A stretch of DNA of 64,000 nt from Pontibacter lucknowensis (GCF_900156415.1 NZ_FTNM01000002.1:558001-622000); one strand, 5' to 3'. Shown: positions 43,760-52,669, counted from the stretch's first letter. The notes: generated by a model not told the origin, from the sequence alone. Numbers and translations: made by a program.

Positions 43760-46132
43760 TTGCAACTACGACACTTTTTATACCTGCTTCTGTCACTCAT
43801 ACTCCTGCCTGTGCTACCTTCATGGGCACAGGACAGTTTTGTGCTAAGCGGCCGTGTACTCGACGCCCGTACAGATGAGCCCCTGGCCGGTGCTTCCATC
43901 AGTCTGAAGGAGCGCCCTTCTATCGGTACGGTCTCGGAACCGGATGGCAGGTACAGCATGAGTGCCCCGCCAGGCAGTTATACCTTGGTTATCCGTTACA
44001 TTGGCTACAATAGTCAGGAAATTCAACTTCAGCTCTTTCGAGTCGAATCACTTAATATACGATTGGAGCAGGCCAGCTACAGCACCCGTGAGGTGGAGGT
44101 GATCGGGACCCGCCTCAAGCCGTTTACCCAGACCGCCACGATGGGTGAACTGGACATCCCGATGACTTCGGTGAAAACGCTGCCGGTGCTGTTCGGAGAG
44201 ACTGACATCATGAAAACTGTGCAGCTGATGCCGGGGGTGCAGTCGGGTGGCGAAGGCAATACAGGTTTTTATGTGCGGGGCGGAGGAGTTGACCAGAATC
44301 TCGTGCAACTCGATCAGGCGGTGGTTTACAACCCTGGACATCTGCTCAATTTCTTTTCTGTCTTCAATAGCGACGCCATCAGCAATGCCACCCTGATCAA
44401 AGGCAACATGCCGGCCAGGTATGGCGGGCGCCTGTCGTCGGTACTGGATGTGGAGCTGCGGGAAGGAAGCATGGATAGTTTGCAGGCAGAGGGCGGCATT
44501 GGCCTGATCGCTTCCCGGCTGACGGTGCAGGGCCCACTGGTCAAAGACAAGGCCTCGTTCATTTTCTCTGCCCGCCGCACCTACGTGGATGTGTTGTTCG
44601 GGCCATTTCTGCGAAACACTGAACAAGGTGGGGTGCCTTATTATTTTTATGACTTCAATGGCAAGCTCTCCTATACCTTGTCACCGAAGGACAAGCTCTA
44701 CCTGAGCGGTTACTATGGCAAGGACGTAGGTTCGCTTACACTCTCTTCCGGCCGCTTTGTGGCCGATTTCCAGTGGGGAAATGCTTCCGCCACTGCCCGT
44801 TGGAACCATCAGTTTTCAGGAAAGCACTTTGTAGATGTGACAGGCACATTGAGCAACTACGCATTTGATTTCAATTGGGACTTCGGAGACATTACAACAG
44901 CAGTTGAAACCGGGGTACGGGATTATACTTTGAAAACCGATTTTGTGTATACTCCTTCTGTGCGCCATGAGCTGCACTACGGTTTGCACTTTACCCACCA
45001 TACGTTGCGTCCCCGAACCGGCAGTGCCGAAACAGCCGAAGGTGATGTATTCTCTACCGACAGGATCCTTTCCAAAACAGCCCATGAAGCCGCGCTATAC
45101 CTGTCCGATGATTGGAACGTAACGGACCGGCTCTTGCTGAGCTTAGGTATACGGGGTAGTTACTTTGCGCAGATGGGGCCTTTTACTTTCTATACCTTTG
45201 ATCAGAACGAAAGGCCTATTGATTCAGTGGCATATGCAGCGGGAGAGCGGGTGAAAACGTTCCAGGCTCTGGAGCCGCGTGTGTCGGTGCGCTACAGCTT
45301 AGGGGCTGATGCTTCCGTTAAAGCAAGCTATGCCCGTTCGGCACAGTACCTGCACCTCGTTTCCAATGCCTATACAACCCTGCCTCTGGACGTATGGGTG
45401 CCAAGTTCGGCAATAGTAGAACCACAGCGGGCCACACAGTATGCAGTGGGCTATTTCCAGAGTTTCCGGCAAAATATGTATGAAGGGTCTGTGGAGCTCT
45501 ATTATAAGACCATGGAAAACCAATTGGAGTACCGCGAGGGTTTTGTGGCGGGGCCTAGTAACCGTGATCTGGAGTATGAATTTGTGCGTGGAAGTGGCGA
45601 ATCTTATGGCGCAGAGTTTTTCCTGCGCCGGAACTATGGTGATTTGCAAGGCTGGCTGGGCTATACCTTGTCCTGGACCGATCGCACCTTCCCCGCTATC
45701 AACCAAGGCCGTACCTTCCCCGCCCGCTTCGACAGGCGGCATGACATCTCGCTGGTGGCTACTTATAAGTACAATACCCGCTGGACATTTGGTGGCAGCT
45801 TCGTCTACGGCACCGGACAAGCCACTACGATGCCCGAGCGGCGCTACCTGATTGAGGGAACAGTCAATTACCAGTACGGTGACCGCAACAGCTTCCGGAT
45901 GGAGCCTTTTCACCGGCTGGACCTCTCGGCTACGCTGGAAGGAAAGGCGCAGCGACGGTTGCAGTGGAGCTGGACTTTTGCGATCTACAATGTGTATGGC
46001 CGCCGTAACCCCTTCCTGTATTTCATTGATAGCGAAGGGGCGCCTTACAGTACAGATACCCGGGTGCAGGCAAAGAAAGTCTCACTGATTCCAATTCCGC
46101 TGCCATCAGCCACCTGGAATTTTAAATGGTAA
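43760..46132 (+). CDS. TonB-dependent receptor with carboxypeptidase-like regulatory domain
   Basis: A 790-residue outer-membrane transporter. The signal peptide (QLRHFLYLLLSLILLPVLP, cleavage near SWAQ) is followed by a CarboxypepD_reg-like domain (about 25-110, with GRVLDARTDEPLAGASISLK), a plug domain (about 120-235, PGVQSGGEGNTGFYVRGGG) and a 22-strand barrel to the terminal aromatic TWNFKW. Translation must begin at TTG 43760, because an in-frame stop lies 12 bases upstream and no ATG precedes the signal. The DUF4249 lipoprotein gene follows after 4 bases, so the pair probably imports one ligand, of unknown identity. No SusD-like partner is seen. Confidence 0.92.
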   Translation: MQLRHFLYLLLSLILLPVLPSWAQDSFVLSGRVLDARTDEPLAGASISLKERPSIGTVSEPDGRYSMSAPPGSYTLVIRYIGYNSQEIQLQLFRVESLNIRLEQASYSTREVEVIGTRLKPFTQTATMGELDIPMTSVKTLPVLFGETDIMKTVQLMPGVQSGGEGNTGFYVRGGGVDQNLVQLDQAVVYNPGHLLNFFSVFNSDAISNATLIKGNMPARYGGRLSSVLDVELREGSMDSLQAEGGIGLIASRLTVQGPLVKDKASFIFSARRTYVDVLFGPFLRNTEQGGVPYYFYDFNGKLSYTLSPKDKLYLSGYYGKDVGSLTLSSGRFVADFQWGNASATARWNHQFSGKHFVDVTGTLSNYAFDFNWDFGDITTAVETGVRDYTLKTDFVYTPSVRHELHYGLHFTHHTLRPRTGSAETAEGDVFSTDRILSKTAHEAALYLSDDWNVTDRLLLSLGIRGSYFAQMGPFTFYTFDQNERPIDSVAYAAGERVKTFQALEPRVSVRYSLGADASVKASYARSAQYLHLVSNAYTTLPLDVWVPSSAIVEPQRATQYAVGYFQSFRQNMYEGSVELYYKTMENQLEYREGFVAGPSNRDLEYEFVRGSGESYGAEFFLRRNYGDLQGWLGYTLSWTDRTFPAINQGRTFPARFDRRHDISLVATYKYNTRWTFGGSFVYGTGQATTMPERRYLIEGTVNYQYGDRNSFRMEPFHRLDLSATLEGKAQRRLQWSWTFAIYNVYGRRNPFLYFIDSEGAPYSTDTRVQAKKVSLIPIPLPSATWNFKW

Positions 46133-46136
46133 TGCT

Positions 46137-47069
46137 ATGCGAATCAGAAATCTTCTCTCACTCGTTCTGTTCACCTTTCTTGTTTCCTGTGAAGAAAGTC
46201 TTACCATCGACATACCTGCCGGACAGGAACAACTGGTAGTAGAAGGGCACATTGAGCAGGGTGCTCCGCCAGTGGTGGTACTCACGCGTAGTATGCCGGT
46301 GTTTTCCGGCTTTTCCCCAGCTGATATCGAGGCTAGTTTCGTGCATGGGGCTCAGGTAGAGGTGTCGATCGCAGGAAAGAGCTATACCTTAAAAGAAGTA
46401 CCGGCGGCCGCCTTTTGGCCAGGGCTGCGGCGTGTAGTGTCAGAGCAATACGCCATACCTGAGAACCAGCTTACCAGTAATAGCAACTTTATTTTTTATG
46501 TTTATACCTCTGATGAGTTGCGGGGCGAAATCGGCAAGAGCTATCAGTTGCGAATCAGTCACGAAGGGCGGGTACTGACCTCTTCGACGACCATACCCCA
46601 TCTCAACCCCCTGCAGGAACTCTTTCTGCAGCCTCATCCCGACCCAAGGCAGGACAGCTTGTTCACACTCTTCTACCGCTACCGCGACCCTGACACCCTG
46701 GGGAACAGCGTCCGCTACTTCACAAAGCGCAACAGCGAACCCTTCTACCCTGGCTACTTTACCTCTGTTTTCAATGATGAGCTGATCAATGGAGTGCAGA
46801 ACCTGAGTTTCCCGCTTGACCGGGGGGAGCCCCGTGGCCGGGATGTCGATCTGGATACTTATAGCTATTTTGGGAAGGGCGATACGATCACAGTGCGCTG
46901 GGCTGCGATCGATCTGGATCACTATCGCTTTTGGTATACCTTAGAAAATGAGCGTAACAACAATGGCAGCCCCATCGGCTCCGCCAATACCACCCGGTCT
47001 AACATCAACGGCGGATTAGGTGTTTGGGGCGGTTATGGGGTAACGTACCACCAGATTGTGGTAAAGTAA
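46137..47069 (+). CDS. DUF4249 family lipoprotein
   Basis: A 310-residue lipoprotein (lipobox FLVSC, Cys18) of the DUF4249 family, found in Bacteroidota beside TonB receptors of the type encoded upstream. The mature protein begins ESLTIDIPAGQEQLVVEGHI with the family's early VVEGHI strand, then a VTLTRSMPVF-like block (VVLTRSMPVFSGF) and a beta-rich remainder. It probably sits at the outer membrane as an accessory ligand-binding protein to the receptor. The genes are 4 bases apart. The ligand is unknown. Confidence 0.9.
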   Translation: MRIRNLLSLVLFTFLVSCEESLTIDIPAGQEQLVVEGHIEQGAPPVVVLTRSMPVFSGFSPADIEASFVHGAQVEVSIAGKSYTLKEVPAAAFWPGLRRVVSEQYAIPENQLTSNSNFIFYVYTSDELRGEIGKSYQLRISHEGRVLTSSTTIPHLNPLQELFLQPHPDPRQDSLFTLFYRYRDPDTLGNSVRYFTKRNSEPFYPGYFTSVFNDELINGVQNLSFPLDRGEPRGRDVDLDTYSYFGKGDTITVRWAAIDLDHYRFWYTLENERNNNGSPIGSANTTRSNINGGLGVWGGYGVTYHQIVVK

Positions 47070-47085
47070 TGACTAAACTTTTTTA

Positions 47086-47673
47086 TTAACTTTTATTCAA
47101 GAGCCTCGCTACATACTTGCCGATTATATCAAACTCCAGGTTAACAGTTGTACCCGGCTTCACCTGGTGCAGATTGGTATGTTCGTAGGTATAGGGTATG
47201 ATCGCAACAGAAAAACGGTCTTCCTGTGAGTTCACTACCGTCAGGCTAATGCCGTTGACAGTGACCGAACCCTTCTCCACCGTCACATTTCCTAGGGAAG
47301 AATCATAGCGGAAGGTGAAAACCCAGCTGCCGTTTTGGTCTTCTACGGACTCACATACTGCTACCTGGTCCACGTGGCCCTGCACGATGTGTCCGTCGAA
47401 ACGACCGTTGGCACTCATGCATCGCTCCAGATTCATCTTGTCACCCACCTGCACGCTGTTCAGGTTTGTTTTTTGCAGCGTCTCGTCTATAGCGGTCACA
47501 GTGTAGTTATCGCCCTCTATGTTCACCACTGTCAGGCAAATGCCGTTGTGAGCCACACTCTGGTCGATCTGTAGCTCCTGTGTGAAAGGTGCTGACAGCG
47601 TGAAGTGCTTGTTGGTGCCTTCTTCCTGTATGGCCTGCACCTGGCCCATAGCTTCTATTATACCTGTAAACAT
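47086..47673 (-). CDS. ribE: riboflavin synthase, alpha chain
   Basis: A 195-residue enzyme that dismutates 6,7-dimethyl-8-ribityllumazine to riboflavin. It opens with the invariant MFTGIIE, and two homologous lumazine-binding barrels follow (about 1-92 and 93-190), each with a S-V-A-H/T-V-N-G-x-x-L-T-V-V signature (SVAHNGICLTVV, SVTVNGISLTVV). GHIVQGHVDQV lies at the domain junction. The frame extends 9 codons upstream, but only the ATG at 47673 gives the conserved start. No FMN riboswitch is visible upstream. It converges on the DUF4249 gene with only 16 bases between stops. Confidence 0.95.
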   Translation of the reverse strand: MFTGIIEAMGQVQAIQEEGTNKHFTLSAPFTQELQIDQSVAHNGICLTVVNIEGDNYTVTAIDETLQKTNLNSVQVGDKMNLERCMSANGRFDGHIVQGHVDQVAVCESVEDQNGSWVFTFRYDSSLGNVTVEKGSVTVNGISLTVVNSQEDRFSVAIIPYTYEHTNLHQVKPGTTVNLEFDIIGKYVARLLNKS

Positions 47674-47697
47674 CTTTCCGGGCTTATTGTCTGAATT

Positions 47698-47705
47698 CAA
47701 AATTA
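47698..47705 (-). promoter_or_regulatory. candidate -7 element for ribE
   Basis: TAATTTTG on the minus strand matches TAnnTTTG exactly, 25 bases upstream of the ribE ATG. A -33 TTTG is not obvious. Confidence 0.45.
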
Positions 47706-47913
47706 ACCATGATTTTGCTGAAAAGCATACTTGCTATACCTAAATCCGCAACAGGCCGAGATTAAATTGCCTTAGTGTTAGGTAACTCTGCCCTCCTATG
47801 CTTATTTTCGCATACGGCATCACTATCTGTTCTCAGAAAAAGAATGCCGCTGGCTGAATCAGCTGGCATAGCAAGTGCCAATCATTTGTAACTAGTATTA
47901 TAGGAAAAGGGAA

Positions 47914-48576
47914 ATGCAGGTAGATTTGTACAAACACAAAGGCATGCGCCGCGCCTTGGTAAAGCAGTTGAGAGACAAAGGTATACGCGATGAACGGGTG
48001 TTGGCTGCAATTGAAACAGTACCCCGGCATTTTTTCTTCGAGAAAGCCTTCCTGGAACAAGCCTATCAGGACAAAGCCTTTCCGATAGGCGAAGGACAAA
48101 CCATTTCGCAGCCTTACACGGTCGCTTTCCAGACGGAGCTGCTGAAACTGAAACCAACCGACAAAGTACTCGAAATCGGGACCGGCTCGGGCTACCAGTG
48201 CTGTGTCCTCCTGCAGCTTACGCCTAAAGTTTACACCATCGAGTATAACAAGCCGCTCTATGAGAAGGCGGTAAAGTTCTTCAAGACGTATGGCTTGTTC
48301 CCGCACACCTTCCACGGCGACGGTTCACAGGGTTTGCCTGCCCATGCACCATACGACAAGATCATCGTGACGGCCGGAGCGCCCGGTATACCTAAAACAT
48401 TGGTAAGTCAGCTCACTATTGGTGGTATTCTGGTAATCCCGGTAGGTGGTGAGTCGAGCCAGAAGATGCTGCGCATTACCCGCACCGGCGAAAATGATTT
48501 TACGCGGGAAGAATTTGCTGATTTCAAATTTGTGCCCCTTCTGGGCAAATCTGGTTGGGAGGCAGATAATTTATAG
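47914..48576 (+). CDS. pcm: protein-L-isoaspartate O-methyltransferase
   Basis: A 220-residue SAM-dependent repair enzyme that methylates L-isoaspartyl residues in damaged proteins. Family blocks are VPRHFFFEKAF (about 42-52), AFPIGEGQTISQPYTVAFQT (60-79), the SAM loop VLEIGTGSGYQ, TIEYNKPLYEKA and DKIIVTAGAPGIPKTLVSQL. Length matches the family (about 210-220). It appears to be a single-gene unit divergent from ribE. The start at 47914 lies 24 bases after an ATTTG-containing stretch with no clean promoter. Confidence 0.94.
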   Translation: MQVDLYKHKGMRRALVKQLRDKGIRDERVLAAIETVPRHFFFEKAFLEQAYQDKAFPIGEGQTISQPYTVAFQTELLKLKPTDKVLEIGTGSGYQCCVLLQLTPKVYTIEYNKPLYEKAVKFFKTYGLFPHTFHGDGSQGLPAHAPYDKIIVTAGAPGIPKTLVSQLTIGGILVIPVGGESSQKMLRITRTGENDFTREEFADFKFVPLLGKSGWEADNL

Positions 48577-48713
48577 CGCTTTAGCCTTAATGCCAGCGAG
48601 TGAGGAAGGTTTCAATCTATAATGAGAATTAATCCTTCCGGTGATAGCCTTATAAATTATATACTTGCCACACTACTACCCAAACATTTTGCCCCAAATG
48701 CCTTTTCGGTCTT

Positions 48714-48742
48714 TTTGTTTGGACCTTCGTGCCCTATCTTTG
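48714..48742 (+). promoter_or_regulatory. promoter of the acyl-CoA thioesterase gene
   Basis: TTTG (48714-48717) is followed after 17 bases by TATCTTTG (48735-48742), an exact -7 match. The ATG at 48765 lies 22 bases further, giving a short leader. A second TTTG overlaps at 48718-48721. Confidence 0.6.
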
Positions 48743-48764
48743 CGTCAGAATTTATAGAACAAAC

Positions 48765-49295
48765 ATGCGTAAACAGAAAAAAGTAAGCGAATCGTACGTG
48801 ATTATGACTGAGTTGGTGTTGCCAAACGACACCAATACCCTGCATAACCTGATGGGCGGTAAAATGATGCATTGGATGGACATCGTATCGGCTATCGCTG
48901 CACAGAAGCACTCCAACCGTATCGTGGTTACGGCTTCAGTAGACAACGTGTCATTCGCTGAAAGCATAAAATTGGGCAATGTGGTTACGCTCGAAGCTAA
49001 AGTTACCCGTGCCTTCTCTTCATCTATGGAAGTGCACATCGTGGTTTATGCCGAAGACATCCCTTCGGGCAAAAAAGTGATGTCAAACCAGGCCTTCTTC
49101 ACCTTTGTGGCGGTTGACCAGTCTGGCAAAGCGATCGATGTGCCGGAAGCGATCCCTGAAACCGAGGAAGAGATCAGGCTGTATGACGGTGCTTTACGCC
49201 GCCGTCAGTTACGTCTGGTATTGGCTGGTCGTATGAAACCGAGCGAAGCCAATGAATTACGCTCTATCTTTGATCTTAAGGAAGACGCCGAATAA
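48765..49295 (+). CDS. acyl-CoA thioesterase, hotdog fold
   Basis: A 176-residue single hotdog-domain thioesterase of the YciA/BFIT type that hydrolyses acyl-CoA to free fatty acid and CoA. Motifs are NDTNTLHNLMGGKMMHWMD (about 25-43, containing the active-site Asn/Asp-type segment), VVTASVDNVSFAESIKLGNV and a C-terminal extension. The frame runs 12 codons further upstream, but those codons overlap the promoter at 48714-48742. The ATG at 48765 (MRKQKKVSES) is therefore the better start. An unknown protein follows after 15 bases. Confidence 0.9.
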   Translation: MRKQKKVSESYVIMTELVLPNDTNTLHNLMGGKMMHWMDIVSAIAAQKHSNRIVVTASVDNVSFAESIKLGNVVTLEAKVTRAFSSSMEVHIVVYAEDIPSGKKVMSNQAFFTFVAVDQSGKAIDVPEAIPETEEEIRLYDGALRRRQLRLVLAGRMKPSEANELRSIFDLKEDAE

Positions 49296-49310
49296 TTTAT
49301 ACCTTACCAA

Positions 49311-49940
49311 ATGGCAGCCCTGACACCAGAACAACTGAACGCGGAATTTCTGAAGCATTTCATGCCAGAAACGCTCTACCTGATCGAGCAGGACCAGGTG
49401 ACTGTTGTCAGTGCGGCTATACCTATTGCTACTGAAGCACCAGTAATTAAACCGGTTCATGAAACTGCCGCTCCCATTCCAGCAAGTCCGGCGACTGTTG
49501 TAACCGATACCCCTAAACTGCCGAAAATAGAGACAGCACCTCAGCCAAAGTCTTTTGATCTTATCGGTGAGAACCGTAAAGGTCTGATTGTGTTGGTCAC
49601 ACTTCCGGATGCAGCGTTTAGGGTATTACCACAGTCACAGTTTCTGACCAAAATACTGGCAGCTATTGGTTTTGGTCCTTCGGATGTTGCCTTTGTAAAT
49701 AACGTGTCGGGAGCGATCACGAAGTTCGAAGCGCTGCGCGAAACCACCCAGACAAAGTATATCATCAGTTTTGCCAGCCGCCTTGACACTGACCTTCCGC
49801 ACGAGAAGTTCACGCTTTACAATCCTGTGCCGGTAGATGGTGTGCCAGTTGTATTCTCACAGTCGCTGGCTGTGTTGGATGGCGATCAGGAGCAGAAAAA
49901 GTTGCTGTGGGCGGCGCTGCAGCGAGTGTTTAAAAAGTAG
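49311..49940 (+). CDS. unknown protein, possible DNA polymerase III psi-like fold
   Basis: A 209-residue soluble protein that I do not recognise with certainty. An N-terminal segment of about 30 residues (TPEQLNAEFLKHFMPETLYL) is followed by a Pro/Ala/Thr-rich linker (about 40-80) and a C-terminal alpha/beta domain of about 125 residues. That domain runs strand, then FLTKILAAIGFGPSDVAFVN, then further strands and the tail FSQSLAVLDGDQEQKKLLWAALQRVF. The order resembles E. coli HolD (psi), which also has a strand-helix-x-V block and ends in L-x-D-L...ALW-x-x. That resemblance is by eye only. It follows the thioesterase gene by 15 bases and ends at a strong terminator. Confidence 0.7.
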   Translation: MAALTPEQLNAEFLKHFMPETLYLIEQDQVTVVSAAIPIATEAPVIKPVHETAAPIPASPATVVTDTPKLPKIETAPQPKSFDLIGENRKGLIVLVTLPDAAFRVLPQSQFLTKILAAIGFGPSDVAFVNNVSGAITKFEALRETTQTKYIISFASRLDTDLPHEKFTLYNPVPVDGVPVVFSQSLAVLDGDQEQKKLLWAALQRVFKK

Positions 49941-49956
49941 TACCTATTACATAACC

Positions 49957-50003
49957 ATAAAAAGCAAAAGCCCTTCTGTCAAGGAAGGGCTTTTGCTTTT
50001 TAT
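49957..50003. terminator. bidirectional intrinsic terminator
   Basis: A 20-bp perfect stem (arms 49957-49976 and 49984-50003, core AAAAGCCCTTC) around a 7-base loop, with A/T tracts on both sides. It separates the convergent unknown-protein and TlpA-like genes. Confidence 0.88.
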
Positions 50004-50022
50004 ATCAGGTATAGATCCTGGT

Positions 50023-51132
50023 TTACTGTACCAACGAAGCAATTTTAGCTTCCAATTCTTCTCCTCTCAAGCCTTTGGCAATGATCTTCCCTTCTTTATC
50101 GAGCAGAATAGTCTGCGGAATGGCGTCTATCTGGTACAGCTGAGCGGCAGCGCTTTCCCAGCCTTTCAGGTCTGATACCTGCGGCCAGGTCAGTTTGTCA
50201 TCGGCAATAGCCTTCAGCCACTTTTCACGCGACTGATCCAGCGATACGCCAAAGATCTCGAAACCTTTGTCCTTGTACTTGTTGTACATTTTTACAACGT
50301 TCGGGTTTTCCTTGCGGCATGGTGCACACCAGCTAGCCCAGAAATCAATCAGTACGTACTTTCCTCGCAGCTCAGACAAAGCCATGCTGCCACCTTCAGG
50401 TGTTGGCAGTGTGAAATCAGGCGCTACCGAACCCACGGCAGTTGTGCGCATAGCACTCAGGCGATCGTTCAACGTCTTGGTGTATTTAGACTCTGGAATG
50501 TGCTGGGTATAGAGCGTCAGCATACTATCCGCAAAAGCAAAATCCAACTGCGGGTTAACCAGGCTGAGTGTTCCGAAAGCAGAAACCACAGATGACGGGT
50601 GTTTTGCTATGAAATTCTTGATCTCCTTTTGCAAGGAAAGATACTGTTGACGGTAACCTTCTGCTTCTTCCGTCTTGCCTTCAGAAATGGCGCGGTTAAA
50701 CTGCTCGCTCAGAGCCATTTCCTTCTGGCGGTTTTCATTCACCATTTTGTTAAGACGCTGGAAAAGCTCAGAGTCCTCTGAGTTCTCAAACCTGGCTGTA
50801 TTGTTCAGGTCGCGGGCATCAGCCTGTACTTTGATATTTTTATTTTCGAGAACCATCATCAGGGCATTTTGCTGATCGAGTCCGAGGCGGTAAAGCGTCG
50901 GTTCTTCTACCTGACCCTGAAATGAAAATGTACCATCCTGACTGATGTCAGCCGTATCGCGGGCAATGAATTGCTGTTCTCCCAGTTCAAACAAAAAGAT
51001 CTGACCAGGTGTGGCATTTTGCAGTTTCCCTTCTATAGTATAGGCGCTGCCGTTGGTTGCTGTCTTGTTGCCCTGGCAGCTGGCCATCAAGGCAGCCGCT
51101 GAAGCCAGTACTATATAGTTCTTTAGGTTCAT
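50023..51132 (-). CDS. TlpA-like thiol-disulfide lipoprotein with DUF4369 domain
   Basis: A 369-residue lipoprotein (lipobox LMASC, Cys19). A DUF4369 domain (about 30-125, YTIEGKLQNATPGQIFLFE) and a helical linker precede a C-terminal thioredoxin-fold domain (about 235-369) with active-site WCAPC in LIDFWASWCAPCRKE and the cis-Pro loop DAIPQTILLD. This layout is common in Bacteroidota. It probably acts as a periplasmic thiol:disulfide reductase or oxidase, for example in cytochrome c or cysteine protein maturation. The redox partner is not identified. It appears monocistronic. Confidence 0.93.
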   Translation of the reverse strand: MNLKNYIVLASAAALMASCQGNKTATNGSAYTIEGKLQNATPGQIFLFELGEQQFIARDTADISQDGTFSFQGQVEEPTLYRLGLDQQNALMMVLENKNIKVQADARDLNNTARFENSEDSELFQRLNKMVNENRQKEMALSEQFNRAISEGKTEEAEGYRQQYLSLQKEIKNFIAKHPSSVVSAFGTLSLVNPQLDFAFADSMLTLYTQHIPESKYTKTLNDRLSAMRTTAVGSVAPDFTLPTPEGGSMALSELRGKYVLIDFWASWCAPCRKENPNVVKMYNKYKDKGFEIFGVSLDQSREKWLKAIADDKLTWPQVSDLKGWESAAAQLYQIDAIPQTILLDKEGKIIAKGLRGEELEAKIASLVQ

Positions 51133-51211
51133 ATTTCTATGGGTTTAGATGATCGTACAGCGGTGCACCTGGCAAAATATATCAAGGCCTGGTGTTTCGC
51201 GACACGTAATA

Positions 51212-52669
51212 TTATGCATTTAATCCCTCTTGCAGCAATTGGTTGGCCACTTTTGGGTCAGCTTTGCCTTTGGTTTTCTTCATGATCTCTCCCATGAACA
51301 TACCTACCAGTGATTTCTTACCAGCCTTATACTCCTCCACTTTCTGGGGATTAGCGGCAAGCACCTCTGAAACAATCGCCTTAAGGGAATCAGTATCAGA
51401 TTCCTGCAGCAGATTCTGCTCCTCGGCCACCTGGTGCGCAGGTATACCTGGGTTCTCCAGCATGTATGGGAATATTTTCTTGGCGGCTACTGAGTGGCTC
51501 ACCTTGTTCTCATCTACCAGTGCGATGATCTCGGCAATGCTGTACGGCTGCAGCGGGAAGTCCTTGATGTGCAGCTGCAACTCGTTTAGGTATGACTTCA
51601 CCGGACCGGTTACCCAGTTGGCCGCGCCTTTGTAGTTCTTGGTGTGCTTGCAAAGCTCATCGTAGTATAAGGCTATTTCCTTCGCATCTGTCAAAACACC
51701 GGCGTCATACTCCGACAGGCCAAATTCCTCTGTAAAGCGCTTGTACAACTCCTGCGGCAGACTTGGCATGGTCTCCTTGATACGCTCCAACCACTCCTGC
51801 TCGATCACCAAAGGTGGCAGGTCCGGCTCAGGGAAGTAACGATAGTCATTAAGCGTTTCCTTTGAACGCATGGCCGTAGTTGAGCCCGTGTTAGCGTCGA
51901 AGTTGCGGGTTTCAGAATCAATCTTTCCGCCGTTCTCAATGACCATGATCTGGCGCTCAATTTCGTGCTCGATGGCACGCTGCACGTTGCGGAATGAGTT
52001 CATGTTCTTCACCTCTACCTTGGTACCCCAAAGCGGTGAATCTTTCAGCATCACCGAAATGTTGGCATCGCAACGGAGCGAGCCTTCTTCCATGTTGCCG
52101 TCGCAGATCTCGAGGTAGCGCACCAAACGACGAATCTCAGTCAGGTAGTTATAAGCTTCCTCGGAATCACGGATGTCCGGCTCTGATACAATTTCAATCA
52201 AAGGCACACCAGCACGGTTCAGGTCGATCAGCGTTTCAGTTTCGCCAGGCAGGTGCATGGATTTACCTGCATCTTCCTCCATGTGAATGCGCGTGATACC
52301 AATGCGCTTGTCATTGCCTGCGGCATCTTTCACATCCAGGTAGCCCGCTGTGCAAATAGGCGTCTTGTCCTGCGTGATTTGATAGCCTTTTGGAAGGTCT
52401 GGGTAGAAGTAGTTTTTACGGGCATAGATGTTGTAGCGGGTGATCTCGCAGTTTGTTGCCAGTCCCATCTTCACGGCCATCTCTACCACGGACTTATTGA
52501 TGCGTGGCAAAGTACCTGGGTGCCCCAGTGTGATCACGCTCAGGTTCGTGTTTGGCAGCACGCCATATTCTGTAGAGTCAGACGAGTAGGCCTTACTCTC
52601 TGTCAATAGTTGGGCGTGTACTTCCAGACCGATAATCGCCTGGTATTTGTCTCTTATTGCTTTATCCAT
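51212..52669 (-). CDS. gatB: Asp-tRNA(Asn)/Glu-tRNA(Gln) amidotransferase subunit B
   Basis: A 485-residue subunit of the GatCAB complex, which converts misacylated Glu-tRNA(Gln) or Asp-tRNA(Asn) to Gln-tRNA or Asn-tRNA. The kinase-like GatB core has IIGLEVHAQLLTESKAY (13-29), NYFYPDLPKGYQITQ, LIDLNRAGVPLIEIVSEPDI and RCDANISV, and a YqeY-like tail follows from about residue 335 to the end (NPQKVEEYKAGKKSLVGMFM). GatA and GatC are not nearby, which is common for dispersed gat genes. A 49-base gap upstream separates it from a small membrane protein gene on the same strand. Confidence 0.96.
   Translation of the reverse strand: MDKAIRDKYQAIIGLEVHAQLLTESKAYSSDSTEYGVLPNTNLSVITLGHPGTLPRINKSVVEMAVKMGLATNCEITRYNIYARKNYFYPDLPKGYQITQDKTPICTAGYLDVKDAAGNDKRIGITRIHMEEDAGKSMHLPGETETLIDLNRAGVPLIEIVSEPDIRDSEEAYNYLTEIRRLVRYLEICDGNMEEGSLRCDANISVMLKDSPLWGTKVEVKNMNSFRNVQRAIEHEIERQIMVIENGGKIDSETRNFDANTGSTTAMRSKETLNDYRYFPEPDLPPLVIEQEWLERIKETMPSLPQELYKRFTEEFGLSEYDAGVLTDAKEIALYYDELCKHTKNYKGAANWVTGPVKSYLNELQLHIKDFPLQPYSIAEIIALVDENKVSHSVAAKKIFPYMLENPGIPAHQVAEEQNLLQESDTDSLKAIVSEVLAANPQKVEEYKAGKKSLVGMFMGEIMKKTKGKADPKVANQLLQEGLNA

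Noticed and set aside
44048..44626. A 192-codon frame antisense to the TonB receptor
   Set aside because: Opposite the conserved plug domain; composition is typical of a shadow frame.
47841..47885. A hairpin around GCTGGCTGAATCAGCTGGC before pcm
   Set aside because: The stem is short and interrupted and has no T-run, so it is not a terminator.
47674..47913. A FMN riboswitch upstream of riboflavin synthase
   Set aside because: No RFN-element consensus blocks are visible in the 240-base gap; there is only a simple -7 element.
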